64,000 nucleotides of DNA from the NCBI GenBank assembly GCA_000953695.1, contig LN554846.1, positions 2,674,151 through 2,738,150 on the forward strand. The letters are read 5' to 3'. This DNA comes from Aliivibrio wodanis. GTDB lineage: Bacteria; Pseudomonadota; Gammaproteobacteria; Enterobacterales; Vibrionaceae. Under the pieces are notes generated by a model. The model was not told the origin of the DNA. It worked only from the letters and a program-made list of their open reading frames with translations, and searched no databases. The position numbers were made by a program, and so were the translations under genes. How positions within the stretch are numbered: position 1 is the first letter of the stretch; each line of letters opens with the position of its first letter. Below, one piece after another: positions 28,289-38,822 of this stretch.

Positions 28289-30043
28289 ATGATTGCAAGT
28301 CCATTTCGCTTACCAAGAGTAACCCCATTTGGCATTGGAGAATCCTTTGCTGAATGGGCTACTGGGTTAAATCAACTTGATGCTTACTATCAAGACCGCC
28401 CTGAAAATTTAAGCTGTTTTGAATTCATGAGCCATTCACTCTCGTCATTAGACGTTAGTTATCATTTGCACCAGGGAGAATTAAATACCATCCCTGTAAC
28501 AGGAGCGGTTGTTATTGTTGCTAATCACCCATTAGGCGCACTAGAAGGTATTATTTTAGCGGACCTAATTGGTAAAATTCGTTCAGATGTAAAAGTGTTA
28601 GCTAATGAATATTTAAAACTTATCCCTGAGATCAGTGAATTATTTATTGGCGTTGATGTATTCGAATCTGCTAGCGCAAAAAAAACCAATGCCAAAGCAC
28701 TTCGAGAAGCTCATCGGCATTTAGAAAGTGAAGGAGTACTCATTATTTTTCCTGCGGGAGAGGTTTCTACCTATAATGAAAATAAAGAACAATTACTCGA
28801 TAAGCGTTGGAGCTATTCTGCTGCAAAATTAGCACTTAAACATAATGCCACAACCATCCCAATTTATATTGATGCTAAAAACAGTAATGCTTTTTATATG
28901 GCAGGGAAAATTCACCCATTACTACGTACCTTAATGTTGGGGCGAGAACTGCTCAATAAAAAATCTAATACCATTAATTTATCAATTGGTTCATCTATCT
29001 CACATAAAGAGCTTAATGGATTTAAATCCCCTATAGAATGCATTAATTATCTACGTCTCAATACTTATTTGTTGGCAACCATTAATCATTCAGCTGAGTC
29101 AGAGCAGATTAAAACCGATTATGATCAAATTATGGATCCCATAAATTCTGACATTTTGACAAATGAAATTCAATCTCTCCCACCCAACACTAAACTAGTA
29201 GAACAAAATGGGCTTACTGTCTATTGTACAAAAAGCCAAGCTATCCCAAATGTTATTAAAGAAATAGGACGTATCAGGGAAGTTACTTTTCGTGAAGTTG
29301 GTGAAGGTACAGGGCTTTCCTGTGATCTAGATGAATACGATTTACACTATTACCATTTATTTATCTGGCACGAAAAAAATCAAGAAATTGTTGGTTCCTA
29401 TCGATTAGGGTTAGTTGATGAATTAATTGAAAAGTTTGGTATTGATGGCCTCTACTCTCGTAGTCTTTTTAATTACCAATACGAGTTTATCAAGACACTA
29501 CACAACTCCATTGAAGTAGGTCGCTCAGTCGTAGCTAAAAAATATCAGCGCAATGTTAGCTCACTACTTTTGCTTTGGAAGGGGATTTCAACTTTTGTAT
29601 ATCAACACCCTAAATATACTCACTTATTTGGACCTGTCAGTATTAGTAATGATTACAGTTTAGCGGCTCGTCAATTAATTGCTTCAACACTATCCATTCA
29701 CCATTACGATAATGAGAAAGCAGCACTAGTCACTGCAACAACCCCACTCAAACCATTAAAAAGACAAGTATGGAACGGCGATATGCTTTCTTTACTTGGT
29801 GATTTAAAAATCTTATCAAAAGTACTTAGCAGGATAGAAAAAGGGAAAGGACTTCCTGTTTTACTTAGACAGTATATTGGATTAAATGGGAAGCTAGTTT
29901 GCTTCAATGTCGATCCAGATTTTAATGACGCGCTAGATGGGTTAATTGTAGTTGATATGAGTAATGTGCCACAAAAAACATTAAGTAAATATATGGGGAA
30001 AGAAGAAGCGATGTGCTACCTTGAAAAACACCATAGTAATTAA
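28289..30043 (+). CDS. OlsF-like bifunctional acyltransferase (PlsC-type plus GNAT/OlsB-type)
   Basis: A 584-residue fusion. The N-terminal lysophospholipid acyltransferase domain contains NHPLGALEG (79-87) and FPAGEVS (154-160). The C-terminal part (about 320-520) resembles the OlsB/hemolysin-type N-acyltransferase, with REVTFREVGEGTG and EVGRSVV. This is the arrangement of OlsF, which makes ornithine lipid in two steps; V. cholerae makes ornithine lipids with an OlsF when phosphate is short. The usual Asp of the acyltransferase motif is Glu86 here. The substrate amine is not proven and could differ from ornithine given the neighbouring ATP-grasp ligase. Confidence 0.8.
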   Translation: MIASPFRLPRVTPFGIGESFAEWATGLNQLDAYYQDRPENLSCFEFMSHSLSSLDVSYHLHQGELNTIPVTGAVVIVANHPLGALEGIILADLIGKIRSDVKVLANEYLKLIPEISELFIGVDVFESASAKKTNAKALREAHRHLESEGVLIIFPAGEVSTYNENKEQLLDKRWSYSAAKLALKHNATTIPIYIDAKNSNAFYMAGKIHPLLRTLMLGRELLNKKSNTINLSIGSSISHKELNGFKSPIECINYLRLNTYLLATINHSAESEQIKTDYDQIMDPINSDILTNEIQSLPPNTKLVEQNGLTVYCTKSQAIPNVIKEIGRIREVTFREVGEGTGLSCDLDEYDLHYYHLFIWHEKNQEIVGSYRLGLVDELIEKFGIDGLYSRSLFNYQYEFIKTLHNSIEVGRSVVAKKYQRNVSSLLLLWKGISTFVYQHPKYTHLFGPVSISNDYSLAARQLIASTLSIHHYDNEKAALVTATTPLKPLKRQVWNGDMLSLLGDLKILSKVLSRIEKGKGLPVLLRQYIGLNGKLVCFNVDPDFNDALDGLIVVDMSNVPQKTLSKYMGKEEAMCYLEKHHSN

Positions 30044-30065
30044 AAATATTCAGAGCTACTAACCC

Positions 30066-30641
30066 ATGCTCAATGACTTTATTCAGCAATTTCAAAACTA
30101 TAACTTCTCTTCTGATGAAATTAAAAAACTAATTCACAGTAGTAAATTAGAATATTTAAAACCAAAACACGTTATTGCCAAACAAAATGACGATTCAAAG
30201 TTCTTCTATTTTTTATTAGAAGGACTTTGTCATGCTTCATATTTAACTGAAGATGGTAAGGCATTCAGTAAAGAATTTTACTGGAAAGGTGATTGGGTTG
30301 TCGGGTTTGAAGGAGTAATAGATAACGAGAAATCCCCCTATACGTTAGAAACTTTAACACCAACGACGATCTTATCTTTACCTATCTCTTATATGCAGCA
30401 ATGGCGAGCACAATCTCATCCTTTCTATCTAAAGCTAGTCGAAACTCAATTAGTCTATAAAGAGAGAAAAGAGCGCTTTATGTTACTTTACTCCCCTCAG
30501 TCTCGTTATGAGATTTTCTGTCAAAACTACCCTGACCTTCACTCACAATTAAGTGACTATCAAGTAGCGGCTTATCTTGGGATCACTCACATCAGCTTAA
30601 GCCGTATTAAAAATAGAATTAAAAAAGTTAACATAAGTTAA
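30066..30641 (+). CDS. Crp/Fnr family transcriptional regulator
   Basis: A 191-residue protein with an N-terminal cNMP-binding-like beta-barrel (about 15-125) and a C-terminal helix-turn-helix (about 163-186; QVAAYLGITHISLSRIKNRI). It lacks the N-terminal cysteine cluster of Fnr, and the phosphate-binding cassette of Crp is not obvious, so its ligand is unknown. It begins 22 bp after the acyltransferase gene and may control this cluster; the 10-bp repeats at 24081 are a candidate target, though not a CRP-type palindrome. Confidence 0.8.
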   Translation: MLNDFIQQFQNYNFSSDEIKKLIHSSKLEYLKPKHVIAKQNDDSKFFYFLLEGLCHASYLTEDGKAFSKEFYWKGDWVVGFEGVIDNEKSPYTLETLTPTTILSLPISYMQQWRAQSHPFYLKLVETQLVYKERKERFMLLYSPQSRYEIFCQNYPDLHSQLSDYQVAAYLGITHISLSRIKNRIKKVNIS

Positions 30642-30701
30642 TGCCTTAAAAAGTGAAAATAGGTATCTTGATGTTCTTCTTTTTAAATCGAGATAATTTC
30701 T

Positions 30702-31154
30702 ATGATCCATTGGCAAAAAATACTTTTTAATGACTTAACTACCGCACAACTGTATGAACTGCTTCGTTTAAGAGTTGATGTCTTTGTCGTAGAGCAAACC
30801 TGTCCATATCCTGAGTTAGATGGGAAAGATTGCCATGAAGGTGTCTATCATTTAATTGGGACTAAAAATAATGAAATGGTCGCTTGTGCTCGATTACTGC
30901 CAGCAGGGGTTAGTTATAGCAATGTCAGTATTGGTCGCGTGGCAACAAAAGAAACTGCCAGAGGTAATGGCCTAGGGCATGAGCTTATCTCACAAGCTCT
31001 AATATTATGTGAAGAATTATGGCCTGGGGAAACGATTGATATTGGCGCTCAAGAACATTTAAGTCATTTTTATCAAAAGCATGGTTTTAACGTGATTTCT
31101 GATATGTATCTTGAGGATGATATCCCTCATGTCGATATGCGACTAGCTAAATAA
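30702..31154 (+). CDS. elaA: ElaA-type GNAT acetyltransferase
   Basis: A 150-residue GNAT protein with the ElaA pattern: LLRLRVDVFVVEQ at the N-terminus, the acetyl-CoA-binding segment RVATKETARGNGLGHELI (about 87-104) and GAQEHLSHFYQKHGF. E. coli ElaA is uncharacterised. It starts 60 bp after the regulator gene and 7 bp before the DMT transporter, so it may belong to the same run or form a separate small unit. Confidence 0.85.
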   Translation: MIHWQKILFNDLTTAQLYELLRLRVDVFVVEQTCPYPELDGKDCHEGVYHLIGTKNNEMVACARLLPAGVSYSNVSIGRVATKETARGNGLGHELISQALILCEELWPGETIDIGAQEHLSHFYQKHGFNVISDMYLEDDIPHVDMRLAK

Positions 31155-31161
31155 TACGAAA

Positions 31162-32022
31162 ATGAAATCAATGATGACGCCAGTCAACCTCGCAATTATC
31201 TTACTTGTATTAGGTAATTTATTGGCATCTCTGTCAGATGTAGCAGTAAAAATTCTTGATGGTGGAGTTTCACCTTTTCAATATATTTTTCTGCGTCAAC
31301 TGGTCTCTCTCACTCTTCTTTTCCCTTTTTGGGCTCGTCAACCTTCGACATCAAGAAGTTTAAGTAATCCAAAAATAACGGTATTAAGATCTCATATTCT
31401 CTTAATTGGCAGTTGTTGCATGGTGGTATCGATTACTTATTTATCTCTTGCTACTGCCAATGCCGTTTTTTATACCGCTCCATTATTGATGATCCCGCTT
31501 TCCATGCTGTTACTTAATGAAAGACCTTCAGCTAAAAAAGTACTTCAAACCGTAATTGGGTTTATTGGTGTTATTATTATTTTACGCCCCTCTCAATTCC
31601 ATTGGGCAGCAATTTTTGCACTCGGAACAGCAATGACTTTAGCATCATATAATATTTTGATTCGAAAAATCCCTAATGAACAATCGGTGATCACCACCCT
31701 ATTTTGGACCACATTATTATCTCTACCTGTTTCGGGAGGGTTAGCTTGGTTTTACTGGCAATCATTAAATTACAATGAAATTTTTTGGATTGCATTAAGT
31801 GCTACCTTTATTATTAGTTACAATGGTCTAGCAACCATGGCCTATAAGAAAGCACCTGCAACCCAAATATCTTTAGCGGAATATTCAGGGCTAATTTTTG
31901 TCGTTCTATTTGGAGTAATATGGTTTGATGAGGTGCCTGATTTATTAACCGTAATAGGCATTGCATTAATCATTCTCCCTCTTATGCCTAAAACTTGGTT
32001 AAAGAAAGTAAGAGGAAGATAG
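31162..32022 (+). CDS. DMT superfamily (EamA) transporter
   Basis: A 286-residue inner-membrane protein with about ten helices arranged as two EamA repeats, typical of drug/metabolite exporters. The N-terminal repeat has the SDVAVKILDGG and FLRQLVSL segments. The substrate cannot be predicted from sequence. It is the last gene of the plus-strand run and converges on the oapA-like gene with only 23 bp between stop codons. Confidence 0.85.
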   Translation: MKSMMTPVNLAIILLVLGNLLASLSDVAVKILDGGVSPFQYIFLRQLVSLTLLFPFWARQPSTSRSLSNPKITVLRSHILLIGSCCMVVSITYLSLATANAVFYTAPLLMIPLSMLLLNERPSAKKVLQTVIGFIGVIIILRPSQFHWAAIFALGTAMTLASYNILIRKIPNEQSVITTLFWTTLLSLPVSGGLAWFYWQSLNYNEIFWIALSATFIISYNGLATMAYKKAPATQISLAEYSGLIFVVLFGVIWFDEVPDLLTVIGIALIILPLMPKTWLKKVRGR

Positions 32023-32045
32023 TAATATAAAAAGCTTGGTGGCAG

Positions 32046-32705
32046 TTATTTACTGCGCCCAAAGTTGCCATCGGAAAGTCGAAAATACGTGACCGCTTGG
32101 CCATCTCGCTCGATTTGCACAATGTCTAGATCACCTTGTGAATCCAATTTAAATCGAAACAGCTGGCCTTTTTTTATATTACTTAATGGCTTATCTGTAC
32201 CTTCAATTTTAACCAATTTATTTAATTCTGTTAATGGTAAATTATTTTTTCTAAATACTTGATAGAGCGTATCACCGGCTTTAATCTTATAATTCTGCCA
32301 ATTACCCTGAATCGATGATGGGGCTTTTTCTATCGGCTTAGTTTTTTCTACCAACTTAGCTATTTTTTTCTCTTGAGCAGTATCATAAGATGAAGAGGTT
32401 TCATTAAGATTACCCTCTTGCTCACTTAGACCTTCTAGATTCAAACTTATACTCTGCCTTTGCATTTCATCCGCAGGGATCATTGTAGGCTGAATACTAT
32501 CAGTCTCTTCTGTCGTACCATGTGGTAATAAGACTAAAACACAAGTGACAGGAATTAAAACTCGCAACGCTGTTTGATGAAATTTAGGTAAACGCGACCA
32601 ATAAGGTGCAACTACTTCAATAAGAGGTGCGCACTTTTTCTTTAATCCTTCCAATGACTCAGAAAAATTTGGCCGTTTTATATTCATTTTTTTCTTTTCA
32701 TTCAT
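32046..32705 (-). CDS. OapA/YtfB-like LysM-type cell-envelope protein
   Basis: A 219-residue protein with an N-terminal basic cytosolic region, one membrane helix (about 46-62), a low-complexity linker and a C-terminal LysM-like OapA domain (about 132-215; YKIKAGDTLYQVFRKNNLP). This is the layout of Haemophilus OapA and E. coli YtfB, which bind glycan and localise to the division site. The ATG at 32705 has AAGGCGAT upstream. Confidence 0.8.
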   Translation of the reverse strand: MNEKKKMNIKRPNFSESLEGLKKKCAPLIEVVAPYWSRLPKFHQTALRVLIPVTCVLVLLPHGTTEETDSIQPTMIPADEMQRQSISLNLEGLSEQEGNLNETSSSYDTAQEKKIAKLVEKTKPIEKAPSSIQGNWQNYKIKAGDTLYQVFRKNNLPLTELNKLVKIEGTDKPLSNIKKGQLFRFKLDSQGDLDIVQIERDGQAVTYFRLSDGNFGRSK

Positions 32706-32844
32706 ACCATCGCCTTATGCGAAACTAGTTAGCTCACGTTTTATTCTAATATCAGAGTACAAAGAAGTACAAAAGTTTACCTTAAGCTTAGATCTCTGTA
32801 TCCTTTAGTCTTTCGTTTATACCATATAAAGAAAGAGAGACAGC

Positions 32845-33465
32845 ATGTCTGAAGTTAAATTAGAAACAGTAGAGCAAAGAGCAAGCTACGGCATTGGCCT
32901 TCAAATGGGTCAACAACTTGCACAATCTGGTCTTGAAGGCCTAAACGTTGCAGCTATCGCTAAAGGTATCGCAACTTCACTAACTGGCGACATGCCAGAA
33001 ATCGAAGTTGATGCTATCAACGAAGCACTTCAAGCACTTCACATGCGTGCTGAAGAATCTCGTGCGGAAGCGTCTAAAGCAGCTGCTGCTGACGGCGAAG
33101 CTTTCCTAGCTGATAACGCTCTTCGTTCAGAAGTGACTGTACTTGAGTCTGGTCTTCAATATGAAGTACTAACTGCAGGCACTGGCGAAATCCCAACGTC
33201 TGATAAAACAGTACGTGTTCACTACCACGGTATGCTAACTGACGGTACTGTATTTGACAGTTCAGTAGAGCGCGGTCAACCTGCTGAATTCCCTGTAACT
33301 GGCGTTATCGCTGGTTGGGTTGAAGCTCTTCAACTAATGCCTGTAGGTTCTAAGTGGAAGCTTGCTATCCCACAAGACCTTGCATACGGTGAACGTGGCG
33401 CTGGCGCTGCAATCCCTCCATATGCTGCACTAGTATTTGAAGTAGAATTACTAGAAATCGTTTAA
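32845..33465 (+). CDS. fklB: FKBP-type peptidyl-prolyl isomerase FklB (FKBP22)
   Basis: A 206-residue protein matching FKBP22. An N-terminal dimerisation helix bundle (about 1-95) precedes the FKBP domain (about 115-206), which has the [18 protein letters not shown] and [17 protein letters not shown] blocks. It catalyses cis-trans isomerisation of prolyl bonds during folding. It has no signal peptide. Codon use is strongly biased to preferred codons, suggesting high expression. A strong terminator follows at 33487-33518. Confidence 0.95.
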   Translation: MSEVKLETVEQRASYGIGLQMGQQLAQSGLEGLNVAAIAKGIATSLTGDMPEIEVDAINEALQALHMRAEESRAEASKAAAADGEAFLADNALRSEVTVLESGLQYEVLTAGTGEIPTSDKTVRVHYHGMLTDGTVFDSSVERGQPAEFPVTGVIAGWVEALQLMPVGSKWKLAIPQDLAYGERGAGAAIPPYAALVFEVELLEIV

Positions 33466-33486
33466 TCTTTCTTAAAAGATTAAAAT

Positions 33487-33518
33487 AAAAAAGCGATGCC
33501 TCTAGGCATCGCTTTTTT
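33487..33518 (+). terminator. Rho-independent terminator of fklB
   Basis: The stem AAAAAAGCGATGCC / GGCATCGCTTTTTT (14 bp, TCTA loop) runs into a T tract. It lies 21 nt after the fklB stop codon. Confidence 0.92.
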
Positions 33519-33576
33519 TATATCGTACACTCGACAGAATGTTAAGAAGTTTAAAATAATGTTAAGGAAAATAACA

Positions 33577-34086
33577 ATGAAAAAAGTACTTATTATCGCA
33601 TTAAGCAGCTTAGCTCTAGTTGCATGTAAATCAACTGATGGCAATTCAAGTTCAACACAAGCATCAACTTCAACTTCAACTCAATCAAGCAGTGCCGCAT
33701 TAATTGGACCTGCATTAAATGCCGCTCTTTCTCTCTACAATCAATCAAGTAATGAATCTACATTAGCTGATAAGGTTCAAAATGAGCTGTCATTAACTTC
33801 AGAACAAGCGGTTGGTGGTATTGGAGCTTTACTTTCTGTGGCTCAAAATAAACTGTCTTCTGATAATAAAAGTGAATTAGGCCAACTAATTCCTGGAGTT
33901 TCAGCGTTAGACTCTACAGGATTAACTTCTTTAATCACCAATATGGATGGTGTTCAAAGTGCATTTAAAAGCTTAGGTCTTGATCCGTCATTAATCTCAT
34001 TGATTACTCCTCTAGTCACTCAATACTTAAGCTCTCAAAATGCAAGTTCAGGCTTGGTTAACTCTTTGAGTGCGCTTTGGAAATAA
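33577..34086 (+). CDS. DUF2780 (VcgC/VcgE family) lipoprotein
   Basis: A 169-residue predicted lipoprotein with signal peptide and lipobox LVAC (Cys17). A Ser/Thr/Gln-rich linker (about 22-42) leads into a DUF2780 domain. I recognise the Vibrio VcgC/VcgE family, function unknown. The ATG at 33577 has AAGGAA upstream; the longer frame from 33496 would overlap the fklB terminator. It forms a one-gene unit ended by the hairpin at 34100. Confidence 0.82.
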   Translation: MKKVLIIALSSLALVACKSTDGNSSSTQASTSTSTQSSSAALIGPALNAALSLYNQSSNESTLADKVQNELSLTSEQAVGGIGALLSVAQNKLSSDNKSELGQLIPGVSALDSTGLTSLITNMDGVQSAFKSLGLDPSLISLITPLVTQYLSSQNASSGLVNSLSALWK

Positions 34087-34099
34087 ACTGAATCTAAAT

Positions 34100-34130
34100 A
34101 AAAAGCAGCCTCATTATTGGGCTGCTTTTT
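34100..34130. terminator. Terminator between the DUF2780 gene and cysH
   Basis: The stem AAAAAGCAGCC / GGCTGCTTTTT (11 bp, 9-nt loop) has A and T tracts on both sides. It can end transcription of the lipoprotein gene and of the converging cysJIH operon. Confidence 0.9.
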
Positions 34131-34149
34131 TTATGTTATGTAATAGCAA

Positions 34150-34911
34150 TTAAATTCCTGAACCACCTAGCTCCCCATTATCTTCATGTAATCCACATTC
34201 TCGCTTTAAACCAAAAAATCGTGTTTCTTCTTCACTCATTCCCGGTTCCCATTTTTGAGTAGTGTGCGTATCTCCTACCGACAAATAACCTTGTTCCCAT
34301 AAAGGGTGATAAGGTAAATCATGTTCTTTTAAGAAAAAATGCACCTCTTTATTTGTCCAATCAAGCACAGGTAAAAATTTAAATACACCATTTTGAATGC
34401 TTAAAATAGGAAGGTTTGCACGAGAGCTAGATTGATCACGGCGCAAACCAGAAAACCAAATACCCACTTCTAAGTGATCTAACGCTCGACGCATTGGTTG
34501 AACTTTATTTAATTTATTGTATTGCTCAAGACCATCAATTCCTTTTTCCCACAATTTCCCATAACGTGCTTCTTGCCAATTAGGGCTTTCATCTGCTGTA
34601 AATACTTGCAAATTTAAGTGAAGACGCTTAGTTAGCTCATCAACAAACTGATAAGTTTCAGGAAATAAATACCCAGTATCAGTTAAAATAACTGGAGTAT
34701 CCGCTTTAGCATCCGTGACTAATTGCAACATCACTGCTGCTTGAATTCCAAAACTTGAGGAGACCGCAGGGTTTCCTTCTAAGTTTTCTAACGCCCACAA
34801 AATTCGCTCTTGAGCAGTCAGCGCTTCAAGCTCTGCATTAACTTCAGATAAGCGTAAAATTTGCTCAACTTTAGTTAATGACAACAGCTCTGACAATTGC
34901 AATTTAGGCAT
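34150..34911 (-). CDS. cysH: Phosphoadenosine phosphosulfate reductase CysH
   Basis: Reduces PAPS to sulfite with thioredoxin. The 253-residue protein has a PP-loop-type [11 protein letters not shown] segment near residue 52-62 and the catalytic C-terminal ECGLH (Cys239). It lacks the extra cysteine pairs of the 4Fe-4S APS reductases, so PAPS is the expected substrate, which agrees with the presence of cysC. It overlaps the end of cysI by 8 nt and is last in cysJIH. Confidence 0.97.
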   Translation of the reverse strand: MPKLQLSELLSLTKVEQILRLSEVNAELEALTAQERILWALENLEGNPAVSSSFGIQAAVMLQLVTDAKADTPVILTDTGYLFPETYQFVDELTKRLHLNLQVFTADESPNWQEARYGKLWEKGIDGLEQYNKLNKVQPMRRALDHLEVGIWFSGLRRDQSSSRANLPILSIQNGVFKFLPVLDWTNKEVHFFLKEHDLPYHPLWEQGYLSVGDTHTTQKWEPGMSEEETRFFGLKRECGLHEDNGELGGSGI

Positions 34912-36634
34912 AAAAGTCCCTTTTTGATACTATCACTTCATCTACAATGCCAGCTCGAATGGTAAAATCACCAAAGCCTTCATTACCTTGACGCTCAGTA
35001 GCCCAACGACCAACAAGTTCATCTATCTCAGATAAAATCTGACGGTCTGTAATGTTCTCTTTATACATTTTAGGTACACGAGTACCACTGCGGTTACCGC
35101 CTAAATGGAAGTTATAACGTCCCGGCGCTTTACCGACTAAACCTATTTCAGCAAGCATTGCACGGCCACAACCGTTTGGACATCCCGTGACACGGAAAAT
35201 AATATTGTCCTCTTCTGGCAGCTTATGTTTTTTAAGTACATCTTCGATTTCCGTCACAAACTCAGGCAAGAAACGTTCGGCTTCTGCCATTGCTAATGGA
35301 CAGGTAGGAAAAGCGACACACGCCATTGAGTTTTTGCGTTGTTCAGAGTGAGCATCATCAATCAAACCATGCTCACGAGCAATTTGCTCTATCTGATCTT
35401 TTTGCTCAGCAGGTACACCAGCAACAATTAAGTTTTGGTTGGCTGTCATTCTAAAATCACCTTGGTGGATCTTAGCAATCTCGGCAACACCTGTTTTTAA
35501 TGGCTTACCCGGGTAATCTAATAAACGGCCATTTTCGATAAATAATGCAAGATGATGCTTACCATCAATGCCATCTACCCAACCGATTCGATCACCACGT
35601 TCCGTAAGCTCATAAGGACGACTTGCTTCAAATTGAATACCAGCACGTTTTTCGACTTCAGCTTTAAAGACGTCAACACCCACACGATCTAACGTATATT
35701 TTGTTTTTGCATTTTTACGATTTGAACGGTTACCCCAATCACGCTGAGTAGTTACAACTGCCGCCGCCACTTCTAACGTTTTTTCTAGTGATACAAAGCC
35801 AAAATCATCCGCTTTACGAGGATAAGTTGCGGTATCACCATGGGTCATCGCAAGACCACCACCCACAAGCACATTAAAACCAACCAGTTTTCCGTTATCA
35901 GCGATAGCAATGAAGTTGAGATCATTAGCGTGCACGTCTACGTCATTTTGCGGTGGAATAACCACGGTTGTCTTAAATTTACGAGGAAGATAGTTACTGC
36001 CTAAAATAGGCTCTTCATCCGTGCTTTCTAACTTCTCACCATCCAACCAAATCTCTGCATAGGCACGTGTTTTTGGCAGCAGATGTTCACTGATTTTTTT
36101 CGCCCACTCATAAGCTTCTTGATGTAATTCAGATTCTACTGGATTAGTGGTACACAACACATTTCGGTTTACATCACCCGCGGTTGCTATTGAATCAATA
36201 CCAATGCTATTCAATGTTTGATGCATTAATTTAATGTTTGGTTTTAAAACTCCGTGAAACTGAAACGTTTGACGCGTGGTTAAACGCAAGCTGCCATAAG
36301 AGGTATTTTCTTCTGCAAACTTATCAATCGCTAGCCATTGCTTTGGAGTAATAATTCCACCCGGCATACGAGCACGAAGCATTACGTTATGCAGAGGTTC
36401 TAATTTTTGTTTTGCACGCTCAGCTCGAATATCTCTATCATCTTGCTGATACATGCCGTGAAAACGGATCAACTGGAAGTTATCTTTGGTAAAACCACCT
36501 GTAATGCGATCCTGAAGATCCTCTACGATCGTTCCTCTAAGATTTTTACTTTCACGCTTTAGGCGCTCGTTATCTGCTAATGGGCCAAGTTCAGTGCCTG
36601 ATAAGATTGTTTTTACTGCAATTTGTTCGCTCAT
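34904..36634 (-). CDS. cysI: Sulfite reductase hemoprotein beta-component CysI
   Basis: Six-electron reduction of sulfite to sulfide using siroheme and a 4Fe-4S cluster. The 576-residue protein has the cluster/siroheme ligands in CVAFPTC (about 440) and CPNGCGR (about 484), and both ferredoxin-like sulfite/nitrite reductase domains. It shares one base with the cysJ stop (TAATG) and overlaps cysH, so translation of the three is coupled. Confidence 0.97.
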   Translation of the reverse strand: MSEQIAVKTILSGTELGPLADNERLKRESKNLRGTIVEDLQDRITGGFTKDNFQLIRFHGMYQQDDRDIRAERAKQKLEPLHNVMLRARMPGGIITPKQWLAIDKFAEENTSYGSLRLTTRQTFQFHGVLKPNIKLMHQTLNSIGIDSIATAGDVNRNVLCTTNPVESELHQEAYEWAKKISEHLLPKTRAYAEIWLDGEKLESTDEEPILGSNYLPRKFKTTVVIPPQNDVDVHANDLNFIAIADNGKLVGFNVLVGGGLAMTHGDTATYPRKADDFGFVSLEKTLEVAAAVVTTQRDWGNRSNRKNAKTKYTLDRVGVDVFKAEVEKRAGIQFEASRPYELTERGDRIGWVDGIDGKHHLALFIENGRLLDYPGKPLKTGVAEIAKIHQGDFRMTANQNLIVAGVPAEQKDQIEQIAREHGLIDDAHSEQRKNSMACVAFPTCPLAMAEAERFLPEFVTEIEDVLKKHKLPEEDNIIFRVTGCPNGCGRAMLAEIGLVGKAPGRYNFHLGGNRSGTRVPKMYKENITDRQILSEIDELVGRWATERQGNEGFGDFTIRAGIVDEVIVSKRDFYA

Positions 36635-38457
36635 TAGTACACATCCCTTTGGTAACGTTTCGCCTTACGCAGATCATTTACAAACTGCTCTGCTTCTTCT
36701 CTGTTCTTCTTTCCTTGCTGTTCAACAATGGTAATTAACGCGTCATGTACATCTTTTGCCATTCGAGTTGCATCACCACACACGTAGATATAAGCGCCAT
36801 CTTGCAGCCACTGCCATACTTGTGCTGAATGCTCTAGAATACGATGCTGTACATAGACTTTTTCTTGCTGATCACGACTGAATGCAACATCTAATTGATT
36901 TACAACGCCTGATTTCAGATATTTCTGCCATTCAACTTGGTATAAAAAATCTTGTGTAAAGGTTCTATCACCAAAAAATAACCAGTTTTTACCTTCTGCA
37001 TCACGATTGTCACGCTCTTGTACAAATGAGCGGAATGGCGCGATACCGGTACCTGGGCCAATCATGATTACAGGGGCATTATCATCTTGAGGAAGTTTGA
37101 AATTATTGTTGTGTTCGATAAATATTTTTACTTCATCGCCTTCTTCTAGACGATGAGATAGAAAGCTTGAGGCACCACCAAATCGAGTCTCATCACCTTG
37201 TTGATATTCAACAACAGCAACCGTTAAATGCACTTCTTCATCCACTTCACTTTGACTTGAAGCAATAGAATATAAACGAGGAGTTAAGCGACGAAGTAAA
37301 CCAACTAGTTGCTCTGCAGTTAATTTAGTTTTCTTTTCTGATAGTAGATCAATAACTTGAGTGTTACCGGCATAGTGACGTAATTTATCTTTATCTTGTG
37401 CCAATTTTTCTAGTTTTTTACTGCCTGATAACTCTGAAAATTTAGCCACTTGCTGTGGGTTTGCCGAAGTGATTTCATATTTTTCAATTAAGGCTTTTTG
37501 CAGAGAAATAGATTCTCCATCCACATCAACTTGCTCTTCACCTGTTAGACCTACTTGTTTTAAGATTGCAGCGGCTAACTCTGAATTATTTTCAAACCAA
37601 ACACCGAGTGCGTCACCCGGTTGATAAGTTAAACCTGAATCTTCCAAATCAATTTCGATATGACGAACGTCTTTACCTGAATCTCGCCCCGTTATTTTTT
37701 GGCTTGCTAATAACGTTGCCGTATAAGGGTTTTGTTTTGAATATTGAGAGTGGCTATGTGCGGCTTGACCAACTGGTAATTGCACTACCTGTCCATTTTT
37801 ATAATCATCACCGGTTGATAAGGTTTCTTTTACTTTCTCTAACGCTTGTTTGCGCCATTCAGCCGCTGGAGCTTCATAATCAACATCAAGATCAATACGT
37901 TCAATAAATGGCGTCGCGCCCTTCTTAGATAAGTACGCATCAAAATCTTTACCTGTTTGACAGAAGAACTCGTAGCTCGAATCCCCCAAACCAATCACTG
38001 CGTATTTTAAGTTATCTAATTTTGGTGCTTTTTTAGATTGAAGATATTCATGCAACTCAATGGCATTGTCAGGGGCTTCACCCTCACCATTGGTCGATGC
38101 AACAATAATAACGTGAGTTTCTTTGGCAAGATTTTTACCTTTATAATCACTCGCATCAAATAGCTCAACACTAATCCCAGAGGCAGACGCTTCTGTTTTC
38201 AGTGCTTCAGCAACGCCTTTAGCATTACCTGTTTGTGAGGCATAAATAATTGATAACTTACCTGCAGGCTCACTTGATACCGCCTCTGCGGCTTGGCTAA
38301 TTGGTTGTGCTGCACCAGAGGTTTGGCTGACACCCCAAAAATAACCACTAACCCAAGCAAGTTGTTGTGAAGATAATTCTGAAGCCGCTAGCTGTAATTG
38401 ACCTATTTGTTGATCATTAAGTGGACTAGCGAGTGCGGAGAGTTCCTTTAATAACAT
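36634..38457 (-). CDS. cysJ: Sulfite reductase flavoprotein alpha-component CysJ
   Basis: Passes electrons from NADPH through FAD and FMN to CysI. From the ATG at 38457 it is 607 residues. A flavodoxin domain (about 65-200, with [15 protein letters not shown]) is followed by the FAD-binding region (about 230-450, RLYSIASS) and the NADPH-binding region (about 455-607, [14 protein letters not shown]). AGGGAT precedes 38457, while the ATG 18 nt upstream has no ribosome site, so I prefer 38457. First gene of cysJIH. Confidence 0.95.
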   Translation of the reverse strand: MLLKELSALASPLNDQQIGQLQLAASELSSQQLAWVSGYFWGVSQTSGAAQPISQAAEAVSSEPAGKLSIIYASQTGNAKGVAEALKTEASASGISVELFDASDYKGKNLAKETHVIIVASTNGEGEAPDNAIELHEYLQSKKAPKLDNLKYAVIGLGDSSYEFFCQTGKDFDAYLSKKGATPFIERIDLDVDYEAPAAEWRKQALEKVKETLSTGDDYKNGQVVQLPVGQAAHSHSQYSKQNPYTATLLASQKITGRDSGKDVRHIEIDLEDSGLTYQPGDALGVWFENNSELAAAILKQVGLTGEEQVDVDGESISLQKALIEKYEITSANPQQVAKFSELSGSKKLEKLAQDKDKLRHYAGNTQVIDLLSEKKTKLTAEQLVGLLRRLTPRLYSIASSQSEVDEEVHLTVAVVEYQQGDETRFGGASSFLSHRLEEGDEVKIFIEHNNNFKLPQDDNAPVIMIGPGTGIAPFRSFVQERDNRDAEGKNWLFFGDRTFTQDFLYQVEWQKYLKSGVVNQLDVAFSRDQQEKVYVQHRILEHSAQVWQWLQDGAYIYVCGDATRMAKDVHDALITIVEQQGKKNREEAEQFVNDLRKAKRYQRDVY

Positions 38458-38591
38458 GACGACATCCCTATTCATTGCGTCATGCTAGATTAGCGACTCT
38501 TTCCTATAACAAGAAAGAATAGATAAGTATGTTTTATAACTTTTTGGAAGAAAGAAATGTTTGCGTTACTGAATTTATGCCTTAACGGTAA

Positions 38592-38822
38592 TTAATCATT
38601 AATTCTCACCTGATTAAATCCAACAGATAATGCACTCTTTGAAGCGGATTCTAAATCTCTATATTTCATCTCCCCCCCTTTAAGATCAGTAAGTAAAACT
38701 AAGCCTCCACGTATATGGCGAAACTCTACAATCCAAGTACCTTCAGCCATCGTTGGTTCAATAACGGCTTCAATTAGCTGATCTTCTTGGTACATTAATT
38801 TTAATTCACTTAATGTTGTCAT
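38592..38822 (-). CDS. Small conserved protein of unknown function
   Basis: A 76-residue soluble protein without signal peptide or membrane helix. I recognise it only as a type of short hypothetical protein seen in Vibrio; I cannot name a function. The middle (EGTWIVEFRHIRGGLVLLTD) looks beta-rich, followed by a helix near SASKSALSVGFNQVRI. The ATG at 38822 follows AAGGATGCAGG. The same frame is open to 38948, but the added residues look non-coding. It sits between cysJ and the TIGR04219 gene, on the same strand. Confidence 0.65.
   Translation of the reverse strand: MTTLSELKLMYQEDQLIEAVIEPTMAEGTWIVEFRHIRGGLVLLTDLKGGEMKYRDLESASKSALSVGFNQVRIND

Noticed and set aside
32036-32062. Hairpin between the DMT transporter and the oapA-like gene
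   Set aside because: The stem is only 5 bp and overlaps a stop codon. Termination here is not convincing.
36634-38475. Longer CysJ start at 38475
   Set aside because: No ribosome site precedes it, whereas AGGGAT lies before the ATG at 38457.
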